The notes: generated by a model not told the origin, from the letters alone. A stretch of 64,000 nt of DNA from Flavobacteriales bacterium UBA4422 (GCA_002389645.1 DGQE01000018.1:310001-374000); one strand, 5' to 3'. Counted from the first letter of the stretch, positions 15,493-24,371 are shown. Numbers and translations: made by a program.

Positions 15493-17433
15493 ATGAGCAA
15501 CATCAATATTTCATTGCCAGACGGAACAGTAAAACAGTTTGAAGCTGGAACCACTGCCATGGACGTGGCAAAATCAATCAGCGAAGGATTGGCTCGAAAT
15601 GTGCTTTCTGCAAAGGTCAACGGCCAAGTGTGGGATGCCAACAGAGCCATTAGTGAGGATGCCCAGCTTAATTTGCTTACGTGGAATGATGATGAAGGAA
15701 AGTCTACCATGTGGCATAGTTCAGCTCACTTAATGGCTGAAGCATTAGAGTTCTTTTACCCAGGAATCAAATTGGCTATTGGGCCTCCGATTGAGAATGG
15801 CTTTTACTACGATATAGATTTTGAAGAGTATGATTTTTCTGAGGAAGACCTTCAGAAAGTAGAGAAGAAAATGATCGAACTCGCTCGCGAGAAGAATGAG
15901 TATGTGCGAGAAGAAATTTCGAAGTCGGAAGCTTTGGCCTATTTCGAAGAAAGAAAAGATCCATACAAATTGGAGTTGATCAATGATTTGGAAGATGGAA
16001 GCATCACTTTTTATACCCAAGGGAATTTCACCGACTTATGCCGTGGCCCACACATACCACACACTGGTTATATAAAGGCAGTAAAGTTACTATCGGTTGC
16101 TGGTGCTTACTGGCGTGGTGATGAGAAAAACAAGATGCTTACACGTATCTACGGAATCACTTTTCCGAAGGCAAAGGAATTGGAAGAATACCTCGTAATG
16201 CTGGAAGAAGCAAAGAAGAGGGATCACCGTAAGCTTGGTAAAGAATTGGAGCTATTTACGTTTGATGATGACATTGGACCCGGGTTGCCATTATGGTTGC
16301 CAAACGGTGCTTTTCTGATTGAGCAATTAGAAGATTTAGCGAAGAAAACAGAGAAAAAAGCAGGCTATAAAAGAGTGCGAACTCCGCACATAGCCAAAGA
16401 GAATTTGTATTTGACCAGTGGCCACTTGCCGTATTACAAAGACAGCATGTTTCCTCCAATGGAAATGGATGGTTCAACGTATTACTTGAAGTCGATGAAC
16501 TGCCCGCATCATCACAAAATCTTTGATTCGCTGCCTAAGAGTTACAAAGATCTTCCTTATCGATTGGCAGAGTATGGTGCGTGTTACCGATACGAGAAGT
16601 CAGGTGAGTTATTTGGTTTAATGCGTGTAAGAAGCTTGCAGATGAACGATGCTCATATTTACTGCACAAAAGAGCAGTTTGCGCAAGAGTTCAAAGCAGT
16701 GAATGACATGTACTTGAAGTATTTTAAAATCTTCGGGATTGATAAATACATCATGCGTTTTTCAACACACGATCCTGCCAAACTGGGTCAGAAATATGTT
16801 GATATGCCGGAGCTGTGGAAAGAGACCGAAGATATGGTGCGCGATGTGCTTGTTGAGTCTGGTATTCCATTTAAAGAAGTGGCCGATGAAGCGGCATTTT
16901 ATGGTCCTAAGATTGACGTGCAGGTGTACAGTGTCATTGGAAAGGAGTTTACCTTAGCTACAAATCAGGTCGATTTTTCTCAGCCATTGAGTTTTAACTT
17001 GACCTATACCAATGCAAATAATGATCAAGAACATCCGATCATTATACACCGTGCCCCGCTTGGAACACACGAAAGATTTATCGGATTTCTAATTGAGCAT
17101 TACGCAGGTAAATTTCCGCTTTGGTTAGCTCCTGAGCAGGTGAAGATTTTACCAATCAGTGAAAAATTCAATGAAGGATGTAAAAACATTTTACAATCCC
17201 TTGAAAATTACGATATTCGCGCCTCCATTGACGATCGAGGAGAGAAAATAGGGAAGAAGATCAGAGATGCTGAAATTGCTAAGGTTCCGATCATGCTGGT
17301 GATAGGTGAGAAAGAGCTGGCAGAAGGAAAAGTATCTGTGAGGAAGCAGGGAGAAGGAGATCAAGGGACGATGTCGATAGAAGAATTCGCTCAATACGTA
17401 AGTAATGAAGTGAGAAATCAGTTAGAAGTTTAA
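15493..17433 (+). CDS. thrS: Threonine--tRNA ligase
   Basis: 646 residues, the normal full length. Order of domains: TGS (1-62), the editing second additional domain (about 65-225, with HSSAHLM and the C-R-G-P-H-I motif), the class II catalytic core with zinc-ligand Cys in SMNCPHHHK, and the C-terminal anticodon-binding domain (about 545-646, LAPEQVKILPI). It charges tRNA-Thr and hydrolyses Ser-tRNA-Thr. First gene of the translation operon thrS-infC-rpmI-rplT; infC starts 15 bases after its stop. Confidence 0.97.
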   Translation: MSNINISLPDGTVKQFEAGTTAMDVAKSISEGLARNVLSAKVNGQVWDANRAISEDAQLNLLTWNDDEGKSTMWHSSAHLMAEALEFFYPGIKLAIGPPIENGFYYDIDFEEYDFSEEDLQKVEKKMIELAREKNEYVREEISKSEALAYFEERKDPYKLELINDLEDGSITFYTQGNFTDLCRGPHIPHTGYIKAVKLLSVAGAYWRGDEKNKMLTRIYGITFPKAKELEEYLVMLEEAKKRDHRKLGKELELFTFDDDIGPGLPLWLPNGAFLIEQLEDLAKKTEKKAGYKRVRTPHIAKENLYLTSGHLPYYKDSMFPPMEMDGSTYYLKSMNCPHHHKIFDSLPKSYKDLPYRLAEYGACYRYEKSGELFGLMRVRSLQMNDAHIYCTKEQFAQEFKAVNDMYLKYFKIFGIDKYIMRFSTHDPAKLGQKYVDMPELWKETEDMVRDVLVESGIPFKEVADEAAFYGPKIDVQVYSVIGKEFTLATNQVDFSQPLSFNLTYTNANNDQEHPIIIHRAPLGTHERFIGFLIEHYAGKFPLWLAPEQVKILPISEKFNEGCKNILQSLENYDIRASIDDRGEKIGKKIRDAEIAKVPIMLVIGEKELAEGKVSVRKQGEGDQGTMSIEEFAQYVSNEVRNQLEV

Positions 17434-17448
17434 TTAAATTAAGAAGAT

Positions 17449-17988
17449 ATTAGAAAGCCGTTCAGAAAACCGAGAAGAGAAGAACCGGAACACCCGATCA
17501 ACGAAAACATCCGGGTTCCGAGAGTAAGGATTGTAGGAGATGGAGAACCACAAGTTCTACCTACGAATGAAGCGTTAAAGCAAGCGAAAGATGCTGGTCT
17601 TGACCTCGTTATCATTTCTGAAAAAGCTGATCCACCAGTTGTGAAGATTTTGGATTACAAGAAATTCTTGTACGACCAAAAAAAGAAGCAAAAGGAGATC
17701 AAGAATAAGGCTCAAAAAGTTGTTGTAAAAGAGATTCGATTCGGACCAAATACTGATGAGCATGACTATGAATTCAAAAAGAAGCATGCACTGAAGTTCT
17801 TAGAAGAAGGATCGAAGATTAAGGCGTTTGTGTTTTTCAAAGGCCGTTCTATTTTATTCAAAGACAAGGGCGAAATCTTGTTGTTGAAATTAGCCACTGA
17901 GGTGGAAGAAGTAGGAATGGTAGAGCAAATGCCGAAGTTAGAAGGGAAGCGCATGATTATGATGCTTGCCCCCAAGAAGAAAAAGTAA
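17449..17988 (+). CDS. infC: Translation initiation factor IF-3 with an ATT start codon
   Basis: 179 residues covering both IF-3 domains: N-terminal INENIRVPRVRIVG and EALKQAKDAGLDLVIIS, the lysine-rich linker, and the C-terminal domain KEIRFGPNTDEHDYEFK to the end. IF-3 binds the 30S subunit and checks start codons. The in-frame TAA at 17440-17442 and the absence of any ATG, GTG or TTG before the GTG at 17641 (which would delete the N-domain) leave ATT at 17449 as the start. An AUU start is known for infC in E. coli, where it lets IF-3 repress its own synthesis. Confidence 0.93.
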   Translation: MRKPFRKPRREEPEHPINENIRVPRVRIVGDGEPQVLPTNEALKQAKDAGLDLVIISEKADPPVVKILDYKKFLYDQKKKQKEIKNKAQKVVVKEIRFGPNTDEHDYEFKKKHALKFLEEGSKIKAFVFFKGRSILFKDKGEILLLKLATEVEEVGMVEQMPKLEGKRMIMMLAPKKKK

Positions 17989-18024
17989 ATAGTAATTAAT
18001 CAATAGTTTAACCAATAGGAAGCG

Positions 18025-18222
18025 ATGCCTAAAATGAAAACCAATTCCAGTGCTAAGAAGCGTTTCCGCTTTACAGGTACCGGGAAAATCAAGAGAAAGC
18101 ATGCGTTTAAGAGTCACATCTTGACCAAGAAGTCGAAAGACAGAAAGAGAAGATTGACGAAGACAACGCTTGTTCATCCAGGAGACATGAATAACATCTT
18201 AAAGTTGTTGTCTCTTAAATAA
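18025..18222 (+). CDS. rpmI: 50S ribosomal protein L35
   Basis: 65 residues, highly basic, with the L35 pattern MPKMKTNSSAKKRFRFTGTG, KIKRKHAFKSHILTKKS and the C-terminal HPGDMNNILKLL. It sits between infC and rplT, the conserved order. Starts 36 bases after the infC stop. Confidence 0.96.
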   Translation: MPKMKTNSSAKKRFRFTGTGKIKRKHAFKSHILTKKSKDRKRRLTKTTLVHPGDMNNILKLLSLK

Positions 18223-18324
18223 AGGTTTGTTCATCGTAAAGGTGGACATCGTGTTTAACCAGGGTGTGAGCTTAAAGTCCTTCAGTGAAATGAAAGCGCT
18301 TACAACCAAAAAGCAAAATTAGAA
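18223..18324 (+). promoter_or_regulatory. rpmI-rplT spacer with a possible RNA hairpin
   Basis: The 102-base spacer is long for this operon. It can form GTTCATC-GTAAA-GGTGGAC (7 pairs, two of them G-U) soon after the rpmI stop. In E. coli and B. subtilis, L20 represses its own operon by binding mRNA structures. Whether this spacer mimics the L20 site in 23S rRNA cannot be judged by eye. Confidence 0.25.
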
Positions 18325-18669
18325 ATGCCAAGATCAGTAAACAGTGTAGCGTCCAGAGCGAGACGCAAGAAAATTATGAAGCAGGCCAAAGGATACTTTG
18401 GTCGCAGAAAAAATGTATGGACCGTATCAAAGAATGCCGTTGAAAAAGCAATGGCGTATTCTTACGTAGGTCGTAAGCATAAGAAAAGAAATTTCCGTTC
18501 ACTTTGGATTCAGCGAATCAACGCTGCTTCAAGAGAGCACGGTATGTCTTACAGTGCATTTATGGGTAAAATGAGTAAATCTGGAATCGAGCTTAATAGA
18601 AAAGTTCTTGCTGATTTAGCAATGAATAACCCAGAAGCATTCAAGGCGATCATCGAAAAGGTGAAGTAA
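18325..18669 (+). CDS. rplT: 50S ribosomal protein L20
   Basis: 114 residues, the typical length. The N-terminal extension MPRSVNSVASRARRKKIMKQAKGY... and the C-terminal YSAFMGKMSKSGIELNRKVLADLA identify L20, an early 23S rRNA-binding assembly protein and a known autoregulator of this operon. Last gene before a strong terminator. Confidence 0.97.
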   Translation: MPRSVNSVASRARRKKIMKQAKGYFGRRKNVWTVSKNAVEKAMAYSYVGRKHKKRNFRSLWIQRINAASREHGMSYSAFMGKMSKSGIELNRKVLADLAMNNPEAFKAIIEKVK

Positions 18670-18690
18670 TTGAGTGTTTATATAGTATTT

Positions 18691-18715
18691 AAAGGGGGCG
18701 GAAGCCCCTTTTTTT
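18691..18715 (+). terminator. Terminator of the thrS-infC-rpmI-rplT operon
   Basis: GGGGC-GGAA-GCCCC with flanking A/T pairs and a run of seven T, about 22 bases after rplT. Confidence 0.9.
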
Positions 18716-18753
18716 GTTAATATTGTCTCCTTCTAAATTATAACTAACCCGAA

Positions 18754-20505
18754 ATGAAGAAAGTTTTACTTGCGTGCGGATTGATATCAGGTATTACGTT
18801 GAATGCAACGGCTCAGAATGAGCCTAGTAAGCCATCGTATGAAAAACAAGTCTATATCAATGGTGATGGGGATATTTTCGTTCAAAAGGAACTTCCAATG
18901 TACCTGAAATTCTCAACGACTCCTGGAGGTGAGAACTTCGACCTGAAAGGAAAAGTGCCGGAGTATTCAGAGCCAATGTACCTTGATACAGAAGGACCTA
19001 ATTACATCCGAAGTAAATATGCGGTTGATCCAGAAACAAAAAAAACAATTCAGCCACTACAAGAAGTGTTGTATGAAGTGAATGCTGATGGTCTAGCACC
19101 TGTTACCAAGCATACGTTTGCAGGCGCACCCCGTTACTCTAGCGGAGGAACAGTTTATTTCGGTAAGAATTTGTCTTTTTCACTTTCAGCAAGAGACGGT
19201 GTTTCTGGTGTGAAGGGAACACAATATGCGTTCGGAAATGGCTACACCGATTACTCGAATAATGTAAATGCATCTAAAGAAGGTGCTCAAACACTTTATT
19301 ACTATTCATTTGACTTTGTAGGTAATGCTGAGAAAACAAGGTCTTCTTCTTTTACAGTTGACTTAACTGCTCCAAAAACGAACTATGAAGTAGTTGGAAT
19401 CAATAAGGCTGGGAATATTTTAGCTCCTTCTGCATCTGTGAAATTGACAAGCTCAGATAATCTATCTGGCGTAAGAACTACTTACTACGTATTTGATGAT
19501 GGTACTTCTAGAGCTTATTCAGGTCCTGTGAATGTTGGTGGATTGAGCGATGGAGAGCATACTATTCGTTACTACGCGGTGGACAACGTAAAGAACATGG
19601 AAGGTGGTGAGGGTGGAGCTAGTGCTTCTACATTCAGCTTCTACATGGATAAGATTGCACCCGTGCCAACGCACGAAGTAAAAGGTGACCAATTCAAAGG
19701 AAACTACTTATACATCTCACCAAGAACAACCATTGCACTTGCTGCAACGGACAATAAGGCTGGGGTGAAGAATATCTACTATCGTATTGATGGAGGAGAA
19801 AGAGCAACATTCTCTTCTGACTTCAAAATGCCGTCAAACAGAGGAGTTCATTCTGTGAAATATGATGCAAATGATCAAGTAGAGAATTTAAGTGGAAATA
19901 AATACATCAATGTATTTATGGATGCTGACGCTCCTGAAACAGGAATCATTTATGCTAACCCACAATTTATGGATAGAGATACATTGTTCATCACAAGCAA
20001 GAGCAACATTAGCTTGAAAATGAGAGACGATGCTTCAGGGGTTCAGAAAACAGAATACCAAACTGACGGTGGAGGTTTTAAAGCATATTCTCAATTTACA
20101 TTGCCTGCCGAAGGTTATCACACCATTGATTTTAAGTCTACGGATAACGTAAACAACAAAGAAGAAGTGAAGTCATCAAGCTGCTACATCGATAATACAG
20201 CTCCGGAAATCTTCGTTAAGTTCAGTATTGAGCAAATCGGTTCTAAGAATGGAAAACCAGTGTATCCAAACTACACACGTATGTATGTTTCAGCAACGGA
20301 TAAGAAAGTTGGAACAGAATCTATCTATTATGGAATGGACGGTGGAACACCTCAATTGTATTCTTCACCTCAAACGCTAGATGCTTCTGAAGTAAGTAGA
20401 TTCCGTAAGAACAAGAAATACGAAGTGAAGGTTATTGCAAAAGATAAGTTGGGTAACACTAGCGAGAAAATTGTAGAATTCTACGTGGGTAAAGACGCGA
20501 AGTAA
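18754..20505 (+). CDS. Secreted protein with OmpL47-type Ig-like repeats
   Basis: 583 residues. Signal peptide at 1-20 (MKKVLLACGLISGITLNATAQ). From about residue 115 on there are four to five repeats of roughly 95 residues, each with the pattern DxTAP...YEVxG...LSAxDNxSGVxxxYYxxDGGxxxxY...L..G.H.I.Y.A.DNV.N, the OmpL47-type beta domain. Such proteins are envelope or surface structural proteins in bacteroidotal and leptospiral genomes. No T9SS sorting domain is visible at the C-terminus. Monocistronic between two terminators. Confidence 0.82.
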   Translation: MKKVLLACGLISGITLNATAQNEPSKPSYEKQVYINGDGDIFVQKELPMYLKFSTTPGGENFDLKGKVPEYSEPMYLDTEGPNYIRSKYAVDPETKKTIQPLQEVLYEVNADGLAPVTKHTFAGAPRYSSGGTVYFGKNLSFSLSARDGVSGVKGTQYAFGNGYTDYSNNVNASKEGAQTLYYYSFDFVGNAEKTRSSSFTVDLTAPKTNYEVVGINKAGNILAPSASVKLTSSDNLSGVRTTYYVFDDGTSRAYSGPVNVGGLSDGEHTIRYYAVDNVKNMEGGEGGASASTFSFYMDKIAPVPTHEVKGDQFKGNYLYISPRTTIALAATDNKAGVKNIYYRIDGGERATFSSDFKMPSNRGVHSVKYDANDQVENLSGNKYINVFMDADAPETGIIYANPQFMDRDTLFITSKSNISLKMRDDASGVQKTEYQTDGGGFKAYSQFTLPAEGYHTIDFKSTDNVNNKEEVKSSSCYIDNTAPEIFVKFSIEQIGSKNGKPVYPNYTRMYVSATDKKVGTESIYYGMDGGTPQLYSSPQTLDASEVSRFRKNKKYEVKVIAKDKLGNTSEKIVEFYVGKDAK

Positions 20506-20527
20506 CTTTCACTCAAAGTACAGATTT

Positions 20528-20557
20528 AAAGCCTCGGAATTTTCCGGGGCTTTTTTT
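20528..20557. terminator. Terminator between the OmpL47-like gene and the convergent TPR gene
   Basis: Stem AAAGCCTCGGAA / TTCCGGGGCTTT (one G-T pair) followed by seven T on the plus strand. It overlaps the last codons of the minus-strand TPR gene and could serve both genes. Confidence 0.8.
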
Positions 20558-21575
20558 ATTCGCTCAATACGCGGCCTAACCCTCGCGCAGCTAAATCATA
20601 TTGAGGGTCAGCTTGAAGTGCTTTTTCATATTCGCTTTTGGCTTGCTCTAAATTACCAGAACGCTCATAGCTTAGACCTTTGTTGTAGATGGCGGTTACA
20701 TAACCTCTAGGGCCAAATTCAATTGCTTTGTCAAAGGAGTATGCGGCACTATCATATTTGTCTATCAACTCTAAATAGATGTAGCCAATGTTATACCATG
20801 CATCAAAGTATGCTTCATTCAACTCGATTATTTTTCGATATGTGTAGATGGCTTCTCTTGGCTTGCCTGTTACCTGCAGGTGAAGCCCTTTGGCATAAAG
20901 TGCTTCATAACTTGTTGGCCTAACTTTTAATGCGTTGTTGTAATAATCCAATGCAATATCATGTTCTACGGAAGAGTAGAGTAGACCCAACTGCATGTAA
21001 GATCCATAGTCATTAGGATCTTGCTCAATGGCAGTTTGAAAGCTTGAAACTGCGTTTGTAGTGTCTCTTAGGAACTTGTAGTTAAACCCTTTCAATCGAT
21101 AGGCATCTGCATTGTAAACGTCTAATTTGAGTGCTTTATTGAGGTATTTGAATGACTCCTCTGCATCTTGCACAACCATGTATAATTCTCCAAGGCGAAT
21201 AAGAACATCCACATTGTTAGGGTCTATTTTATGCGCTTTTATTAATGCATCTCTTGATGCTCTGCTCTCTTTTTGAAGTAGTTTTAAGTCGGCAAAAAGC
21301 ATGTAATACTCAGCATTGTTGCTGTCTAGCTTCAGCGACCTTCCCACATCGCTTAGACTTGACGCAATGTCTTTGTTGCCATAGTGCGCCTTAGCTCTTG
21401 CAAAGTATAAGTCAGGGTTGTTAGGAGAAGATTTTATCAGGTTGCTGATGCTATCAAACTCGTTTTTAAAGGCAGATGAAGTGGGTTCTTGAGATTCTAA
21501 TTTAGCCGTATTATTTTCTTGGCATGAAGCAAAATACAGCCCAAACACAAGGAGAATAATGAGTTCTTTTTTCAT
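20556..21575 (-). CDS. TPR-repeat lipoprotein
   Basis: 339 residues. N-terminal signal with lipobox (FGLYFASC, lipid Cys near 18) followed by eight or so tetratricopeptide repeats (for example NPDLYFARAKAHYGNKDIAS and PYDLAARGLGRVL-like ends) through to residue 335. TPR lipoproteins act as protein-binding scaffolds in the envelope. No enzymatic domain is seen. Downstream of recA but separated from it by a terminator. Confidence 0.82.
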   Translation of the reverse strand: MKKELIILLVFGLYFASCQENNTAKLESQEPTSSAFKNEFDSISNLIKSSPNNPDLYFARAKAHYGNKDIASSLSDVGRSLKLDSNNAEYYMLFADLKLLQKESRASRDALIKAHKIDPNNVDVLIRLGELYMVVQDAEESFKYLNKALKLDVYNADAYRLKGFNYKFLRDTTNAVSSFQTAIEQDPNDYGSYMQLGLLYSSVEHDIALDYYNNALKVRPTSYEALYAKGLHLQVTGKPREAIYTYRKIIELNEAYFDAWYNIGYIYLELIDKYDSAAYSFDKAIEFGPRGYVTAIYNKGLSYERSGNLEQAKSEYEKALQADPQYDLAARGLGRVLSE

Positions 21576-21592
21576 AGCTCAAACATAAAAGT

Positions 21593-21619
21593 AAAGGCCG
21601 AACAATCTGCTCGGCCTTT
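21593..21619 (-). terminator. Terminator of recA
   Basis: Nine-bp stem AAAGGCCGA / TCGGCCTTT with a 9-base loop, in the 70-base gap between recA and the TPR gene, followed on the minus strand by a T-rich stretch. Confidence 0.75.
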
Positions 21620-21645
21620 CACATGATTTAGATTTTGGTTGAAAT

Positions 21646-22671
21646 TTATTCTTCCGCCTTAGCTTCTTCAGCTTGTGGCTTGAAAGAGTTGAAGATTTTC
21701 TCTTCTATTTCAGCAGCTAATTCTGGGTTGTCTTCAAGCAACTGTTTTACAGAGTCACGACCTTGGCCGAGCTTTGTTTCGCCATAAGAAAACCAAGAAC
21801 CACTTTTCTTCACAATGTTTTGTAGTACACCAATATCTACTAATTCGCCTGTTTTAGAGATTCCTCTTCCAAACATGATGTCAAACTCTGCTTTCTTGAA
21901 CGGAGGTGCTACTTTATTTTTCACCACTTTCACCCTCACATTATTTCCAACGTTTTCATCTCCTGATTTAATCTGACCAATTCTTCTGATATCCAGTCTG
22001 ATGGATGCGTAAAACTTAAGGGCATTTCCACCAGTTGTGGTCTCAGGGCTTCCGAACATCACACCAATTTTTTCTCTTAACTGGTTAATGAAGATGCACG
22101 TACAATGCGTTTTGCTGATTGATCCAGTTAGCTTTCTTAATGCCTGAGACATCAATCGTGCTTGAAGTCCCATTTTACTATCTCCCATTTCTCCTTCAAT
22201 CTCAGCCTTTGGAGTCAACGCAGCTACCGAGTCGATAACCACTAAGTCAACTGCCCCAGAACGAATCAAGTTGTCAGCAATTTCTAATGCTTGCTCACCA
22301 TTATCTGGCTGTGATATCAAAAGATTTTCAGTGTCAACACCTAGATGCTCAGCATAAAACCGATCAAAGGCATGCTCAGCATCGATCATAGCGGCAATAC
22401 CTCCTGCTCTCTGTACTTCTGCCATTGCATGAATGGCCAAGGTTGTTTTACCCGAAGACTCTGGGCCATACACTTCAACTACACGTCCTCTTGGATATCC
22501 ACCCACACCCAATGCTAAATCTAGACCTAGAGAACCTGATGAAATCACTTCCATTGGTTCAACGGCTGAATCGCCCATTTTCATTATGGCTCCTTTGCCA
22601 TAAGTTTTCTCCATGCGGTCCAACGTGAGTTGAAGCGCTTTTAGTTTTTCTTTTGATACTTCTGCTGCCAT
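21646..22671 (-). CDS. recA: Recombinase A
   Basis: 341 residues, ATP-dependent strand-exchange protein and SOS coprotease. Walker A GPESSGKTTLAIH (about 69-81), Walker B LVVIDSVAAL, L2 loop region GNALKFYASIRLDIRR and an acidic tail ending AEEAKAEE. No intein. Followed by its own terminator; bcp lies 22 bases upstream on the same strand. Confidence 0.98.
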   Translation of the reverse strand: MAAEVSKEKLKALQLTLDRMEKTYGKGAIMKMGDSAVEPMEVISSGSLGLDLALGVGGYPRGRVVEVYGPESSGKTTLAIHAMAEVQRAGGIAAMIDAEHAFDRFYAEHLGVDTENLLISQPDNGEQALEIADNLIRSGAVDLVVIDSVAALTPKAEIEGEMGDSKMGLQARLMSQALRKLTGSISKTHCTCIFINQLREKIGVMFGSPETTTGGNALKFYASIRLDIRRIGQIKSGDENVGNNVRVKVVKNKVAPPFKKAEFDIMFGRGISKTGELVDIGVLQNIVKKSGSWFSYGETKLGQGRDSVKQLLEDNPELAAEIEEKIFNSFKPQAEEAKAEE

Positions 22672-22693
22672 AGTGGTAATCTTCTAAATGTAA

Positions 22694-23161
22694 TTAATTC
22701 AAGTTTAATGCTTCTAAAATCTGCTCTGCGTGTGCTTTGGTTTTTACTTTGTCAAAGCGTTTTATCACGACTCCCTTCTCGTCAATAACATAGGTGACCC
22801 GATGGATTCCATCGTAAATCTTACCCATGAATTTTTTCTTGCCCCAAACTCCAAAAGCCTCGATAACTTCTTTCTCGGTATCGGCAATGAGCGGGAAAGG
22901 TAAGTCATACTTATCAATAAACTTTTGATGTTTAGCCTCTGTATCTGCGCTTACTCCAATTATCTCAATGCCTTGGTCAGTCAATGATTTATAGTTGTCG
23001 CGTAAGCTACATGCTTCGGCTGTGCACCCTGGAGTATCATCCTTAGGATAAAAGTAAAGAACTACTTTTTTCCCGGCATAATCCTCCAGTTTTATGGTTT
23101 TGCCATTTTGATCCTTTCCGCTAAAATTTGGTGCTTGTTCTCCTTCGTTAATTTTGTTCAT
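22694..23161 (-). CDS. bcp: Thioredoxin-dependent thiol peroxidase (Bcp/PrxQ)
   Basis: 155 residues from the ATG at 23161 (MNKINEGEQAPNFSG). The frame is open 26 codons further up, but that part has no family similarity. Peroxiredoxin fold with peroxidatic Cys in the motif YFYPKDDTPGCTAEACSLRD; the second Cys five residues later is the resolving Cys of the atypical 2-Cys PrxQ class. It reduces hydroperoxides with thioredoxin. Upstream of recA on the same strand, so the two may share a transcript. Confidence 0.94.
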   Translation of the reverse strand: MNKINEGEQAPNFSGKDQNGKTIKLEDYAGKKVVLYFYPKDDTPGCTAEACSLRDNYKSLTDQGIEIIGVSADTEAKHQKFIDKYDLPFPLIADTEKEVIEAFGVWGKKKFMGKIYDGIHRVTYVIDEKGVVIKRFDKVKTKAHAEQILEALNLN

Positions 23162-23269
23162 GTTGCAAAATAATTGGTTCTTATGTAATAACAATTCAGC
23201 GTTGATTTGTTTAACATAGAACAAAGAAAATACTAGCACAACGTAATCTATTTACATTGCAAAAAGAAT

Positions 23270-23539
23270 ATGAAAATTCATTGGAAAATATTGGTTATTG
23301 GAAAAGTGCAAGGCATGTGGTTTCGAAAAAGTACGCAACAAGAAGCTAGAAAATTGGGATTGACAGGTACTGTGAAAAATCAGGAAGACGGAAGTGTTTA
23401 TATAGAAGTGGAAGGAGAAGAAACTGCGATGAAGGAGTTTTTAGCTTGGTGCAGCATAGGATCAGAATTAGCTAATGTTCAACATTTAAAAATGACTAAA
23501 GGAGAACCTTGTGATTACAATTCATTCAATATAGTATGA
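23270..23539 (+). CDS. acyP: Acylphosphatase
   Basis: 89 residues. The anion-binding loop VIGKVQGMWFRKST contains the catalytic Arg, and the catalytic Asn lies in GTVKNQEDGSVYIEVEG. It hydrolyses acyl phosphates such as carbamoyl or acetyl phosphate. The usual GVFFR loop is GMWFR here. It overlaps nth by four bases (ATGA), suggesting coupling. Confidence 0.93.
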   Translation: MKIHWKILVIGKVQGMWFRKSTQQEARKLGLTGTVKNQEDGSVYIEVEGEETAMKEFLAWCSIGSELANVQHLKMTKGEPCDYNSFNIV

Positions 23540-24177
23540 CAAGAACAGAGAAGGCTCAGATTGTAATGGATGAGTTAGAGCGCTTGTATCCTGAAGTTCC
23601 GATTCCGCTCGACCATAAAGATCCATATACCTTAACCATTGCTGTGTTGCTAAGTGCACAATGCACCGATGTTCGTGTGAATCAAATTACACCGCTTCTT
23701 TTTGCAAAAGCTGACAATCCATTTGATATGGTTAAACTGAGCATCGAAGAAATTAAAGAGATTATTAGGCCTTGTGGTTTGTCACCGGCAAAATCGAAAG
23801 CTATTTGGAATCTATCTCAAATATTGATTGATAAGTACAGTGGGCATGTGCCTGAATCTTTCGAAGGCTTGGAATCTCTGCCCGGAGTTGGGCATAAGAC
23901 AGCTTCCGTGGTGATGAGTCAAGCTTTTGGTGTGCCTGCATTTCCAGTAGATACGCACATTCATAGATTGATGTATCGTTGGGGGTTGACTTCTGGAAAA
24001 AATGTAGAGCAAACAGAGAAGGACGCCAAGAAGTTGTTTCCGAAAGAGCTTTGGAATAAACTGCATCTGCAGATTATTTTTTATGGAAGAGAATACAGCC
24101 CTGCAAGAGGGTTTAAAATAGAAAAATCCCCAATCGATGCTACGATTGGGGTTAAATCTCGTTTGCCAAAGCCTTAG
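23536..24177 (+). CDS. nth: Endonuclease III-type DNA glycosylase lacking the Fe-S cluster loop
   Basis: 213 residues. HhH-GPD fold with the helix-hairpin-helix SLPGVGHKTASVV carrying the catalytic Lys and the following AFPVDTHIHR with the catalytic Asp, so base-excision glycosylase/lyase activity on oxidised pyrimidines is expected. The C-terminal C-x6-C-x2-C-x5-C cluster of standard Nth is absent: the region reads IIFYGREYSPARGFKIEKS with no Cys. Coupled to acyP. Its TAG overlaps the stop of the convergent small gene. Confidence 0.92.
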   Translation: MTRTEKAQIVMDELERLYPEVPIPLDHKDPYTLTIAVLLSAQCTDVRVNQITPLLFAKADNPFDMVKLSIEEIKEIIRPCGLSPAKSKAIWNLSQILIDKYSGHVPESFEGLESLPGVGHKTASVVMSQAFGVPAFPVDTHIHRLMYRWGLTSGKNVEQTEKDAKKLFPKELWNKLHLQIIFYGREYSPARGFKIEKSPIDATIGVKSRLPKP

Positions 24178-24371
24178 TTAAGGTTTTGCTCGTACGTTCC
24201 GAGTGTGTTGGATTTTCGAACACTTAATTGTTTCGAAAAGCCTAATATTTTTTGGATGGTAAACTCGGAAGGACCGCCACTATGGAAAGATTTCAAACCC
24301 ACTTTTTCAAGCTCTGAGTCCTCCTCTTTTACAAAATCCGCGAGAGTGTCTAGAGAGTAAGCGTTCTTCAT
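24174..24371 (-). CDS. Small protein of the ECF-sigma locus, unknown function
   Basis: 65 residues, soluble, no signal peptide. The C-terminal half (EFTIQKILGFSKQLSVRKS, ending EQNLN) resembles the short conserved proteins that follow this ECF sigma gene in flavobacterial genomes, as far as I can recall, with their ...ILNFSK... and ...LNLN ends. It lies 72 bases downstream of the sigma gene on the same strand, so it is probably cotranscribed. It could be a regulator of the sigma factor, but it has no membrane segment like a classical anti-sigma factor. Confidence 0.7.
   Translation of the reverse strand: MKNAYSLDTLADFVKEEDSELEKVGLKSFHSGGPSEFTIQKILGFSKQLSVRKSNTLGTYEQNLN

Noticed and set aside
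17641..17988. IF-3 starting at the GTG at 17641
   Set aside because: It would remove the whole N-terminal IF-3 domain, which is perfectly readable upstream to the ATT at 17449.
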